The notes below the pieces were generated by a model. That model worked only from the letters and a program-made list of their open reading frames with translations, did not search any database and was not told where the DNA came from. Below are positions 47,552 to 56,636 of a DNA stretch of 64,000 bases, in pieces. Positions within the stretch are counted from its first letter, which is position 1; every line of letters begins with the position of its first letter. The DNA lies in assembly GCA_036735565.1 (NCBI GenBank), contig DAINOC010000005.1:1-64000 (forward strand), in the 5' to 3' direction. The translations under genes were made by a program, and so were the position numbers. The stretch comes from Coraliomargarita_B sp036735565. GTDB taxonomy: Bacteria; Verrucomicrobiota; Verrucomicrobiia; Opitutales; Coraliomargaritaceae.

Positions 47552-48652
47552 ATGCTAAGTTATCTCGCCGAATTTGAACACCTTTTCGGACCGCTGCGTC
47601 TGTTTCGCTACCTCAGCTTGCGGAGTGCCTTCGCCGGCATGACCGCGATGGGTGTTGGCTTCCTCGTAGGCCCCTGGCTGTTTGCCAAGCTGCGGGAGCT
47701 GCGGGCGCGCCAGTCGCTGCGCGGGTCCGACGAGGTCGGGAAGCTCGCCGAGTTGCACGCTGCGAAGGCGCAGACGCCCACCATGGGCGGATTGATGATC
47801 TGCCTGTCCGTGGTGGTCAGCGCTGTGCTCTGGGCCCGGCCGAATGTATACGTTTACACCGCGCTGCTGGTCTATCTTGGACTCACGGTGATCGGCTTTC
47901 TCGACGATTACCTCAAGATCGCCAAGCGCAACAGCAAGGGACTCCCGGGTCGGTGGAAGCTCATTGGCCAGCTGATACTGACCCTGCTCGCGCTGGCTCT
48001 GCTGCTGAGCTTCCCGGAATCGAGCGCGAAAATGCGCGAGCTCTGGGTGCCATTCTACAAAGATATGGTGATCAGCTCGATGCCGCTTTGGCTGCTCTTT
48101 CCTTTCCTGTTTCTGGTGCTTTCGGGGTCGAGTAATGCCATCAACCTGACGGACGGAGTGGATGGACTGGCGATTGGCTGCACGGTGACGGTTGCGCTGG
48201 CTTATGCGGTCATGGCCTATGCTGCAGGAAATTTTATCATCTCCGAATACCTCTTCATCAGCTTTATTCCCGGAGTGGGGGAGCTGACGGTCGTCTGTGC
48301 CGCCATGCTGGGAGCGAGCCTCGCCTTCCTCTGGTATAACTCGCATCCGGCGGAGGTTTTCATGGGGGATACGGGCTCTCTCGCGCTCGGCGGGCTGATC
48401 GGTATCATCGCTTTCATGGTGCATCAACCGCTGACCCTGATCATCGTGGGTGGCATTTTTGTGATGGAGGCCGGATCGGTGATTCTTCAGGTCGCCTCCT
48501 TTAAAACGCGGGGGCGCCGTATCTTCCGGATGTCACCGATCCACCATCATTTTGAGCTGAAGGGCTGGCATGAGAACAAGGTTGTCATTCGTTTTTGGAT
48601 ACTTTCGCTGCTCTTTGCTATCGCCGGGCTGGCTAGTTTAAAGCTGCGCTGA
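47552..48652 (+). CDS. mraY: Phospho-N-acetylmuramoyl-pentapeptide transferase MraY
   Basis: A 366-residue membrane enzyme with about ten hydrophobic helices. KAQTPTMGGLMI, FLDDYLKIAKRNSKGLPGRWKL (Asp-Asp motif), NAINLTDGVDGLAIG and FMGDTGSLALGGLIG are the MraY motifs, with PIHHHFELKGWHENKVV at the end. It transfers phospho-MurNAc-pentapeptide to undecaprenyl phosphate to make lipid I. It lies 40 bases after murF. Confidence 0.96.
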   Translation: MLSYLAEFEHLFGPLRLFRYLSLRSAFAGMTAMGVGFLVGPWLFAKLRELRARQSLRGSDEVGKLAELHAAKAQTPTMGGLMICLSVVVSAVLWARPNVYVYTALLVYLGLTVIGFLDDYLKIAKRNSKGLPGRWKLIGQLILTLLALALLLSFPESSAKMRELWVPFYKDMVISSMPLWLLFPFLFLVLSGSSNAINLTDGVDGLAIGCTVTVALAYAVMAYAAGNFIISEYLFISFIPGVGELTVVCAAMLGASLAFLWYNSHPAEVFMGDTGSLALGGLIGIIAFMVHQPLTLIIVGGIFVMEAGSVILQVASFKTRGRRIFRMSPIHHHFELKGWHENKVVIRFWILSLLFAIAGLASLKLR

Positions 48653-48673
48653 TGGCCTGAGTGCTCGCCCAAC

Positions 48674-49906
48674 ATGAGTGAACGCATCGCAATTTTTGGC
48701 GCGGGCCGGAGCGGCCAGGCTGCAAGGAAGCTGGCGGAGCAACTGGGGCATAGCACGGTCTGTTTCGATGAAAATGCGGCGGGTGCGCGCCGTCAATTTG
48801 AGGGTTCCGATCTTGCGGCTTTTGACCGGTTTGTCTTCAGCCCGGGGTTTGCGGAGGGGCATCCCTGGCGGGTGCTTGCTGCGAGTGCCGGCAAACCGAT
48901 CGTCGGCGAACTGGCCTACGCGGCGGCCTACTGGACGGGCTCCCTTATCGGGATCACCGGAACCAATGGAAAGACCACGACGACCCGGTTGATGTGCGAG
49001 GCTTATCGGGCGATGGGCGTTCCGGCGGTGGCCTGCGGCAATATAGGCCTGCCCTTGAGCGAGGTGGTGTTGAGCGGCGAAAATACGGAGGCGTCAGTTG
49101 CGGTGGTTGAAATCAGCTCCTTTCAAGCGGAGCTGGCGACCGGTCTGCGGCTGAACGCGTTGCTGTGGACGACATTTGCCGAGGATCATCTCGATCGCTA
49201 TGCCACGATGCAGGCCTATTTTGAAGCGAAGGCAGCGTTGCTCGACTGTCTCGCGCCCGGAGCTCCGGTTGTCCTGAGTGGGGCGGTCGCTCAGGCGATG
49301 GTGCATTACGGCCGCAATCTGTCTGGCGCGGTGGTCGCCGGTGCGGGTTCGGCGACATCCCCGGAAGGACCCTTTTCGGCCCCCCCACAGCGCCAAAATT
49401 TTGAGGTCGCGGCCGCCTATTGGCGGACCGCAGGCTACGCCATGGAGCCCTTGCGGGTGGCAGCAGAGCAGTTTGAACCGTCCGCCCATCGGTGTCAGAT
49501 GGTGTGTGAGCGCGATGGTATCCGCTATTGGAACGACTCAAAGGCCACTAATTTTGAGGCCGCACTTGCGGCGGCTGCAGCACTGCCACGGCCCATCGTA
49601 TGGATCGGAGGGGGGCAGTCGAAGGGTGGGGATGTGGCCGCCTTTGCGCGGCAGATGAGCGGGCTCGTCGACCGGGCTGTTCTCTATGGAGCGGTCGGTG
49701 CCGAACTAGCCGATGCGATGACGCTGGCACCGGATCAGTTTTGCAGGGTGGTCGGGTTTGAGAGCGCCGTTCATGCGGCCGAGGCCATGGCGCGAAAGCT
49801 GCCTGGTGCGCAGGTTTTGCTCAGTCCCGGCTTTGCCAGTTTCGACCAGTTCAAATCCTATGATGATCGTGGAAAATCGTTTGTTTCCATAGTTTTAGGT
49901 TTGTAG
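48674..49906 (+). CDS. murD: UDP-MurNAc-L-alanine--D-glutamate ligase MurD
   Basis: A 410-residue Mur ligase, slightly short of the usual ~440. FGAGRSGQAARKLA, SPGFAEGHP, the ATP loop GITGTNGKTTTTRL, NIGLPLSE, SSFQAELATG, NDSKATNFEAALAAAAALP and SPGFASFDQFKSYDDRGKSF are MurD signatures. It adds D-Glu to UDP-MurNAc-L-Ala. 21 bases after mraY, in cluster order. Confidence 0.95.
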   Translation: MSERIAIFGAGRSGQAARKLAEQLGHSTVCFDENAAGARRQFEGSDLAAFDRFVFSPGFAEGHPWRVLAASAGKPIVGELAYAAAYWTGSLIGITGTNGKTTTTRLMCEAYRAMGVPAVACGNIGLPLSEVVLSGENTEASVAVVEISSFQAELATGLRLNALLWTTFAEDHLDRYATMQAYFEAKAALLDCLAPGAPVVLSGAVAQAMVHYGRNLSGAVVAGAGSATSPEGPFSAPPQRQNFEVAAAYWRTAGYAMEPLRVAAEQFEPSAHRCQMVCERDGIRYWNDSKATNFEAALAAAAALPRPIVWIGGGQSKGGDVAAFARQMSGLVDRAVLYGAVGAELADAMTLAPDQFCRVVGFESAVHAAEAMARKLPGAQVLLSPGFASFDQFKSYDDRGKSFVSIVLGL

Positions 49907-49960
49907 CCATGGGGCCAGTTTGCTTAATATTAACCCAATTCATCTACTTTTGAATCAATT

Positions 49961-51178
49961 ATGAAAATCACCAAACTCTTCGGCTGTGTTCTCGGCCTTC
50001 ACGCTACCTTGATCGCGGTGCTGCTCGTGCAGCCCGGCTGCCAGTCGACACAGCCGCCCACGCAGACTTTTCAACAAACCCAGACGAGCGGTGGCTCCGG
50101 CGGAACCGACCGCACGCTCCGTCCGTCCGCGACCATGCGACCAGCTGTCGATGGGGCCTCACGGGCCAACCAGGACTTTATCCCGGCCGGTCGTCCGGGC
50201 GAGACGGTTGGCTTGGATCCCGCCTTCAATGCAGGCTTTGAGGATAACCGCTATGCACCCCGGGATGAATTCAGCGAGTTTGAGCCGATCGAGCCGATCC
50301 GCCCGCTCGACTCGCTGACGGTTAACGTCGCCGGCACTTCGATGGAGACCTACACGGTCAAAAAGGGCGATTCGCTCTGGAGTATCTCCAAGCGCTATAA
50401 CGTCTCTATGAGCGAATTGCTGGAGGCCAATAATTTAAAGAGAGATGCCGTCCTTCGTATCGGCCAGCAGTTGCAGATTCCGGTGGAGGGCAGCACGGCG
50501 ACGGTTGCTGCGGTCACACCGGATACCTACCAGCCCACAAGCTTCAATCAAGCATCGACGAGTTACACGGTGCGTGGCGGAGATTCACTCTCGAAGATCG
50601 CCCGCCAGTTTGACACTTCGGTGAATGCGATCAAGGCGGCCAACGGTAAAACGTCGGACATGATCCGCGTTGGTGAAATCTTGACAATTCCGGTCGGCAA
50701 CAACGCGGCGGTTCCCGCAGCTCAGTCGGCTCCGCAGCCTGCGGCAAACGCCCCGGCGGTATCGGTCGCTACGGTCCCTGCCGATGGTGTCCACGTGGTC
50801 AAGGCAGGAGAGTTTCCTGCCGCGATCGCGCGGAAATATGGCATGACGACCAGCGAACTATTGGCGACCAACGGCATCACTGATCCTACGAAATTGCAGG
50901 TGGGCCAACGCCTGAAGGTGCGTTCCGGTGGTAGTGCGGCCAACGTGGACAGTCGCGTCGAGGTGGCCGCGCCGTCGGCGACGGCTCCCCGCCCGAGCGC
51001 ACAGCAGCCCATCCGGATTCAATCCACCGAGACCATCCGCGTGGTTGAGGCGGATCCTTTGCTTGAGAGTGATTTTCGTGCATTGCCGCAGGGCTCCGGT
51101 GCTTCGGCCCAGCCGGTGGTCGAGCTGGATCCCTTTGAGGGCGCGGAGGAAATCCCCGTCATTCGCCTCGAAGACTAG
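49961..51178 (+). CDS. LysM-repeat envelope protein inside the dcw cluster
   Basis: A 405-residue exported protein. The N-terminus has a signal helix ending in QPGC (Cys27), so it may be a lipoprotein, although the lipobox is not canonical. Three LysM domains lie at about 130-175 (YTVKKGDSLWSISKRYN), 201-245 (YTVRGGDSLSKIARQFD) and 277-321 (VHVVKAGEFPAAIARKYG), joined by Ala/Pro-rich linkers. LysM binds GlcNAc in peptidoglycan. No hydrolase domain is present. Its place between murD and ftsW suggests a wall or septum role. Confidence 0.88.
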   Translation: MKITKLFGCVLGLHATLIAVLLVQPGCQSTQPPTQTFQQTQTSGGSGGTDRTLRPSATMRPAVDGASRANQDFIPAGRPGETVGLDPAFNAGFEDNRYAPRDEFSEFEPIEPIRPLDSLTVNVAGTSMETYTVKKGDSLWSISKRYNVSMSELLEANNLKRDAVLRIGQQLQIPVEGSTATVAAVTPDTYQPTSFNQASTSYTVRGGDSLSKIARQFDTSVNAIKAANGKTSDMIRVGEILTIPVGNNAAVPAAQSAPQPAANAPAVSVATVPADGVHVVKAGEFPAAIARKYGMTTSELLATNGITDPTKLQVGQRLKVRSGGSAANVDSRVEVAAPSATAPRPSAQQPIRIQSTETIRVVEADPLLESDFRALPQGSGASAQPVVELDPFEGAEEIPVIRLED

Positions 51179-51222
51179 GCAAACCTCTCAAGTTCGTCGA
51201 ACCCAAGAGGCCTATTGCCGGC

Positions 51223-52365
51223 ATGAGCACAAAGCTGGTTCCGAGGAATCCCTTCCGCGATCTGCCTTCGGTTGGCTTCTTTGTGTTCGCGATTGTCATT
51301 GCGCTGACCTTTCTCGGACTGGTGGTGCTGTTCAGCGCCACGCAGTCGATGCACAGCGATCCCGCGACCCTGCTGAAGAAGCAGTTGGTCTGGCTGGCTT
51401 TTGCCACGGTCGCCGGCGCCGTCGCCTTGATCGTAAATCTGGAGGCCCTCCGTGCCTACGCCTATTGGCTGGGGATTTTTGGTCTGCTGCTTTTGGTCCT
51501 GGTGCTGGTGCCGGGGATTGGGGTGCGGGTGAACGGGGCGCAGCGCTGGATGGATTTCGGCTTCATGCGCCTGCAGGTCGCCGAGGTGGGCAAGCTCGGT
51601 CTGCTCTTTGCCCTTGCGCACTACCTCGCCACCTACCGTCGCTTTATGAACGAATTCTGGCGCGGCTATTTCTATCCCTGCGTTATTTTGGCGTTATTCT
51701 GCGGTCTCATCTTTCTCCAGCCGGACTTCGGGACGGCTTTTCTCTGTGGTGCGGTGGGCGGTATTCTTCTGTTTCTGAGCGGGGTGCGGCTGCTGTTTCT
51801 GATTCCTACGGGTGTGGTTGCGCTGGCGCTCTTTTCGCTGGCGGTCTATCTGGATCCGGTGCGTCTGCAGCGTATCACCTCCTTCCTCGATGTGGAGGGT
51901 AACCGGGGTGACTCCGCCTACCAGTTGTGGCAGGGGATTCTGGCTTTTGGTGCCGGTGGCTTGCACGGGGTCGGACTGGGGCAGGGGCGGCAGCAGATGT
52001 CCTTTCTTCCGGAAGCGCATACGGATTTTATTTTTTCGATCGTTGCGGAAGAGCTGGGCTTCTTCTTCACGACGGGCATCGTCCTCCTGTATATGACGCT
52101 GTTTTTTGCGGGATTCCTTCAGTTGAAACGGGCTCCGAATCTCTACCAATACCTCCTGGTGATGGGGGCTCTGTTACTCATTACCTTTCAGGCGCTGATC
52201 AATATCGGCGTGGTCACAGGAACCCTGCCCACCAAGGGAATGTCGCTTCCATTTATTTCCTATGGGGGCTCCAATCTTGTGCTGATGTTTACCTTAACGG
52301 GCATTATTTTAAACGGTTTCCGTTCCTGGGAGTTGCCGGCGCTGAGGAGGCAGCGGGACCTGTGA
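51223..52365 (+). CDS. ftsW: Peptidoglycan glycosyltransferase FtsW (SEDS family)
   Basis: A 380-residue protein with about ten hydrophobic helices. GVRVNGAQRWMDFGFMRLQVAEVGKLGL, LQPDFGTAFL, GDSAYQLWQGILAFGAGGLHGVGLGQGRQQMSFLPEAHTDFIFSIVAEELG and PTKGMSLPFISYGGSNLV are the SEDS hallmarks. It polymerises lipid II at the septum with FtsI. The last four bases GTGA overlap the start of murG. Confidence 0.95.
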   Translation: MSTKLVPRNPFRDLPSVGFFVFAIVIALTFLGLVVLFSATQSMHSDPATLLKKQLVWLAFATVAGAVALIVNLEALRAYAYWLGIFGLLLLVLVLVPGIGVRVNGAQRWMDFGFMRLQVAEVGKLGLLFALAHYLATYRRFMNEFWRGYFYPCVILALFCGLIFLQPDFGTAFLCGAVGGILLFLSGVRLLFLIPTGVVALALFSLAVYLDPVRLQRITSFLDVEGNRGDSAYQLWQGILAFGAGGLHGVGLGQGRQQMSFLPEAHTDFIFSIVAEELGFFFTTGIVLLYMTLFFAGFLQLKRAPNLYQYLLVMGALLLITFQALINIGVVTGTLPTKGMSLPFISYGGSNLVLMFTLTGIILNGFRSWELPALRRQRDL

Positions 52366-53492
52366 GCAAGTTGTTGATCGCCTGTGGTGGCACCGGTGGT
52401 CACTTGGCACCGGGTATTGCCGTGGCCGAGGTCCTGCAGGATCGCGGGCATGATTGCCTACTGTTGATCAGCGAAAAGCAGGTGGATTCCCTGCTGGTGC
52501 AGAAATACCAGCACCTGAACTTCAAGAAGATGCCGGGGCGCGCCTTCACGGGTGGGTTGTGGGCGCGGGCCGCGTTCCTCTGGTCACTCATTTCCGGTAT
52601 CCGCTGTGCGCGGCGATTGGTGCGGGAGGAGGCTCCGGATGTCATCCTGCTCTTTGGCGGCTTCCTGTCGCTGGCACTAGGTCTGGTTGGACGTTTTGGC
52701 AAGATCCCCGTCGTGTTGCATGAGGCCAACTGCGTGCCGGGGCGCGCGACCCGTTTGATGAAGCATCTGGCCAACCGCATCTACCTGCCGGACGGTGTGC
52801 GCCTGGAAGGGGTGGAGCCAGCCCGGGTGCGTTATCTGGGCTACCCGGTGCGGCGGGAGATCAAGCACGTCCTAAAGGCGGAAGCGTGGAAGAAGCTTGG
52901 CATCGAGGCGCCGAAGAAGCTGTTGGTCGTCATCGGTGGCAGTCAGGGTGCGCAGGCGCTGAACGACTGGGTGGTTCAGCACTTCAACAAGTTGGCCAAG
53001 CGGGGGATCAGCGTCTATTGCGTGACCGGTCCGAACCAGCGCTCTGGGGGACGCCTGAAGAATACCGGCGAAGACAGCTCGGCCTGTTCGCTCACTCTCG
53101 TTCCGTTTTCCGATCGGATGGGGGATGTGATCTCTGCTGCGGATCTGGTGATCTCCCGCGCGGGTGCGGGTTCGATCGCTGAGGTCATTCGTTGCCGCGC
53201 CCCGGCGATCCTCATACCCTATCCCTTCGCGGCGGATGATCATCAATGGGCAAATGCGCGGGCACACGAACAGCATGGGGCGGGCATTGCCTTGTCTCAA
53301 AAAGAGCTGGACCGCCTCTGGCCCGAGGTGGAGGAGTTGATGTTCAACGATTGGCTACTAGCCCGGTTTAAGGCGAATCTCCAGCGGCTTGACCGGTATG
53401 ATGCGAGCAAGCGCATCGCTATGGATCTGGAGGAGCTGTGTTCTCAATTTGCGGCCCTGCGTGCCGATGCGCTCAAGGAGGTGGTGGTCTGA
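52362..53492 (+). CDS. murG: Lipid II synthase MurG
   Basis: A 376-residue glycosyltransferase B-fold enzyme. ACGGTGGHLAPGIAVAEVLQ is the first G-loop, PVVLHEANCVPGRATRL and VIGGSQGAQALNDWV follow, and SRAGAGSIAEVIRCRAPAILIPYPFAADDHQWANA is the UDP-GlcNAc region. It adds GlcNAc to lipid I. The start is GTG in GTGA with the ftsW stop. It is followed by murCB with one shared base (TGATG). Confidence 0.95.
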   Translation: MSKLLIACGGTGGHLAPGIAVAEVLQDRGHDCLLLISEKQVDSLLVQKYQHLNFKKMPGRAFTGGLWARAAFLWSLISGIRCARRLVREEAPDVILLFGGFLSLALGLVGRFGKIPVVLHEANCVPGRATRLMKHLANRIYLPDGVRLEGVEPARVRYLGYPVRREIKHVLKAEAWKKLGIEAPKKLLVVIGGSQGAQALNDWVVQHFNKLAKRGISVYCVTGPNQRSGGRLKNTGEDSSACSLTLVPFSDRMGDVISAADLVISRAGAGSIAEVIRCRAPAILIPYPFAADDHQWANARAHEQHGAGIALSQKELDRLWPEVEELMFNDWLLARFKANLQRLDRYDASKRIAMDLEELCSQFAALRADALKEVVV

Positions 53493-55711
53493 TGATTGAG
53501 CCGGGACAGCGCCTGCTCTTTCTGGGAGTCGGAGGTATGGGGATGGCACCTTTGGCTGCCTGGTTGTCCTGCGCGGGGTATTCAATCACCGGATACGATG
53601 CGTCCCTGCTGGAGAGCGTTCGCACGCACTTGGTAGCAGCCGGGGTTTCGCTGAGGGATTTCTTGCTTGAGGAGCAGGTGGCGGGCTTCGATGGCTTGGT
53701 CTATTCCAGCGCACTTTCGGAAGAGCACCCCTTGCTCCAGGCCGCTCACGTGGCAGGTGTTCCCTGTGTTCGGCGAGGCACGCTGCTGGCGGAGCTCTCT
53801 CGCAATAAAAAGCTGATCGCCATCGCCGGGAGCCATGGCAAGACCACCACCTGTGGCCTGGTCGCCTATGCCGTGCAGCGTCTGGGGCTGAAGGTGAACT
53901 ACATTCTGGGCGGACTTTTTTCGGGGGGTGTGTTCCCGCCAAGTCATTTTTGCGAGGGCGAATGGTTGGTCGCCGAAGTCGATGAGAGTGATGGCACGAT
54001 TGAGGGCTTTCGACCCGAGCACACGGTCCTGCTCAACAGCGACTGGGATCACGCCGATCGTTATGAAGCGCCGGAAAAAGCGGAGGCCGCCTTCCTTGGG
54101 CTGGCGGAGCGGACGAGCGGCAAGGTGTGGCTGCCCCGGGAGGAGCGGCTTCGGGCAAAGTTGCCGCAGGCGCTTGCATTCCCCGAAGTCGCGGGAGTTG
54201 ACGTGTGCAACGATGATGGGCTGAATTTGAATAACCGGCTGGCAGCGGCGACGGTATTAGAGGAGATTGCAGGGACGGTGCCGCCGGGGGTGTTTGCGAA
54301 TTTTCCGGGGATCGCGCGTCGCCAATCGATTCGCCTGGAGTGGCCCGATCTGCTGGTGATCGAGGACTATGCCCACCATCCCACGGAAATCACTGCCTTG
54401 CTGGATGCCTTGCGCAAGCGGGCCGGGGAGCGGCGGCTTCATGTCGTATTTCAACCGCACCGCTACTCGCGGACGCGACAGTTCTGCCGCAGTTTCGCAG
54501 AGAGCCTGTCGGTGGCTGACGAACTGAGCCTGCTTCCGGTTTATGCCGCTCACGAACGGCTCATCAATGGCGGTCAACTGACCGATTTGGTCAAGGCGTT
54601 CGGGGCGAGACCGCCGGAGGTGCTGGAGTTCGGGCCGAGTGCGATCGCCCGGCTCTGTTCGCGGGTAGTTGGTCAGCCAACCCTGCTCGCCTTTGTTGGT
54701 GCCGGTGATATCGAGGAGTTTGCTGCGGCTTGCGTCAGTCAGCTTCGTTATCCGCAGGACCGGGACGCCGCCTTTTTGGATTATGTGCGCGGACGTTGCT
54801 CGCCGGACTGCGTGGTGCGTGTCGGCGAACCGCTTGCGCGCAAGACAACGATCGGCATCGGGGGCCCGGCGCGCTTGTATGCTGAGCCGGGGCATCGCGG
54901 GGATCTATCGATCCTGCTCCGAGCCTGTCGGTTCTTCGGCGTTGCCCACTTTTGTCTGGGCCGGGGCTCGAATCTTCTGGTTGCGGATGAGGGCTACGAC
55001 GGCCTGGTCATCCGCTTTGCTGCTCCGGAGTGGTCGCGTATCGAACGTTTGGACTCGGATCGAATATGGGTGGGCGTCGGATGTCGCCTGAAGGAGCTTT
55101 GCGGCTTTGCGGCCCGCGAGGGTATTGTTGGCTTCGAGTTTTTGGAGGGTATTCCCGGTGCAGTCGGGGGAGCCCTCCGCATGAATGCCGGTGCCATGGG
55201 CAGCTGGATGTTTGATGTGGTCGAGCGCGTCCAGTTTCTCGACAAAGAGGGCAAGCTGCAGGACTGGCAGCGGGAGGCTTTTCATTTCGGCTACCGCAAA
55301 GTCGAGGAGATCAGTGAGGGTATTGCCCTCGGCGCTGTTTTGAAGGGTCGTGACTCGGCGGAATCGACAGTGATCCGTGGGCAGATCGACAGCTATGCCA
55401 ATGCGCGGAAGGAGAGCCAGCCGCGGGGTGCGAGTGCGGGCTGTATTTTTAAAAATCCGGAGGGCAGCTATGCAGGCAAGCTTATCGATGTGCATGGCCT
55501 CAAGGGCCTGCGCGTCGGCGGTGCCGAGGTATCGACGATGCATGGAAACTTTATTTTAAATAGCCACAATGCAACGGCCGCAGATGTGATCGAGCTCGTC
55601 CGGCAGATCCGCAGCCGGGTGAAAGCGGCGTCCGGCTACGAGTTGGAACCAGAGGTTCTGCTGCTCGGGCAAAGCTGGGATGCGCTGCTGAGGGAGGAGA
55701 ACCATGGTTGA
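53492..55711 (+). CDS. murC/murB: MurC-MurB fusion: UDP-MurNAc--L-Ala ligase + UDP-enolpyruvylglucosamine reductase
   Basis: A 739-residue two-enzyme protein. Residues ~1-430 are MurC: LGVGGMGMAPLAAWL, ATP loop AGSHGKTTT (112-120), EVDESDGT, DYAHHPTEI, FQPHRYSRT. Residues ~435-739 are MurB: KTTIGIGGPARLYAE, LGRGSNLLV, FEFLEGIPGAVGGALRMNAGAMG, and ASAGCIFKNPEG. The usual MurB proton-donor Ser is Cys here (C651). MurB reduces UDP-GlcNAc-enolpyruvate with NADPH and FAD, and MurC adds L-Ala to the product. Both halves look intact. Its end overlaps ddl by 8 bases. Confidence 0.94.
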   Translation: MIEPGQRLLFLGVGGMGMAPLAAWLSCAGYSITGYDASLLESVRTHLVAAGVSLRDFLLEEQVAGFDGLVYSSALSEEHPLLQAAHVAGVPCVRRGTLLAELSRNKKLIAIAGSHGKTTTCGLVAYAVQRLGLKVNYILGGLFSGGVFPPSHFCEGEWLVAEVDESDGTIEGFRPEHTVLLNSDWDHADRYEAPEKAEAAFLGLAERTSGKVWLPREERLRAKLPQALAFPEVAGVDVCNDDGLNLNNRLAAATVLEEIAGTVPPGVFANFPGIARRQSIRLEWPDLLVIEDYAHHPTEITALLDALRKRAGERRLHVVFQPHRYSRTRQFCRSFAESLSVADELSLLPVYAAHERLINGGQLTDLVKAFGARPPEVLEFGPSAIARLCSRVVGQPTLLAFVGAGDIEEFAAACVSQLRYPQDRDAAFLDYVRGRCSPDCVVRVGEPLARKTTIGIGGPARLYAEPGHRGDLSILLRACRFFGVAHFCLGRGSNLLVADEGYDGLVIRFAAPEWSRIERLDSDRIWVGVGCRLKELCGFAAREGIVGFEFLEGIPGAVGGALRMNAGAMGSWMFDVVERVQFLDKEGKLQDWQREAFHFGYRKVEEISEGIALGAVLKGRDSAESTVIRGQIDSYANARKESQPRGASAGCIFKNPEGSYAGKLIDVHGLKGLRVGGAEVSTMHGNFILNSHNATAADVIELVRQIRSRVKAASGYELEPEVLLLGQSWDALLREENHG

Positions 55712-56636
55712 GGATTGCGAACTCATTGTGCTTTGTGGGGGCACCAGCGCCGAGCGTGACGTGTCGCTGCGAAGCGGTGCGGCACTTGTCGAGGCCTTGG
55801 CGGGTAATCATCGGGTGCGGCTTCAGCAACTCGACCACGACGCTCTGCCGGACGGCATCGATGCGGAGTGCACCGTCGTCTTTCCCGCCTTGCATGGCGG
55901 CTTTGGAGAGAATGGTGGCTTGCAGGCGCTTCTGGAGGCGGCAGGGGTCGAATATTGTGGGAGCGACGTGCGATCCAGCCGCTTGTGCATGGACAAGGTG
56001 GCCAGCAAGGAGGTCGTCCGGGAGCTGGGCATTCCGACGCCGGAGTGGTGGGCCTTCGACGGAGCCGAGGCACCGTTGGCGGATGAGGTGATTGCCCGGC
56101 TTGGTGCTTCTTTGGTGGTGAAACCGGCCGATCAGGGCAGCAGTGTCGGGCTGCACTTCGCAGATCACCGTTCTGCGTTGGGTGTGGCTCTCTCGCAGAT
56201 TCACTCCGGATCCTGGTTGATTGAGCAGCGGGTCAGCGGACGTGAGTTGACCATTGGGCTGCTGGAGGGGCGGGCCCTGGGGATCGTCGAGGTGATCAGT
56301 GCCAGCGGTGTTTACGATTATCGGGCCAAGTATACGCCGGGTTCGACCGAGTATCGCTATCCTGCGGAGCTGGACGATGGCCTGGCTGCGGAGATCGGGG
56401 CGGCGGCAGAGGCCCTTTTTGCGGCCTGCGGATGCCGGGACTTTGCGCGGGTTGACTTTCTCCTCGATGCGCAGGGACCGAAGTTCCTTGAGATCAATAC
56501 GCTGCCGGGTCTCACGGCGACGAGTCTTCTGCCCAAGAGTGCGGCTTGTTGCGGCTATGACTTTCCGGCGCTGGCCGATGCGCTGGTCGCTCCGGCACGG
56601 GCGCGTCTGCGGCAACGGACGGGAGGTATCGCGTGA
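55704..56636 (+). CDS. ddl: D-alanine--D-alanine ligase
   Basis: A 310-residue ATP-grasp ligase. VLCGGTSAERDVSLRSGAAL opens the family, then FPALHGGFGENGGLQALLE, SSRLCMDKVASKEVV, VVKPADQGSSVG, ELTIGLLEGRALGIVEV, DFARVDFLLD and EINTLPGLTATSLLPKSA. It makes the D-Ala-D-Ala added by MurF. The E-x-N-T-x-P-G metal region is intact. Overlaps murCB by 8 bases and shares TGATG with ftsQ. In Chlamydia, ddl is instead fused to murC. Confidence 0.95.
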   Translation: MVEDCELIVLCGGTSAERDVSLRSGAALVEALAGNHRVRLQQLDHDALPDGIDAECTVVFPALHGGFGENGGLQALLEAAGVEYCGSDVRSSRLCMDKVASKEVVRELGIPTPEWWAFDGAEAPLADEVIARLGASLVVKPADQGSSVGLHFADHRSALGVALSQIHSGSWLIEQRVSGRELTIGLLEGRALGIVEVISASGVYDYRAKYTPGSTEYRYPAELDDGLAAEIGAAAEALFAACGCRDFARVDFLLDAQGPKFLEINTLPGLTATSLLPKSAACCGYDFPALADALVAPARARLRQRTGGIA

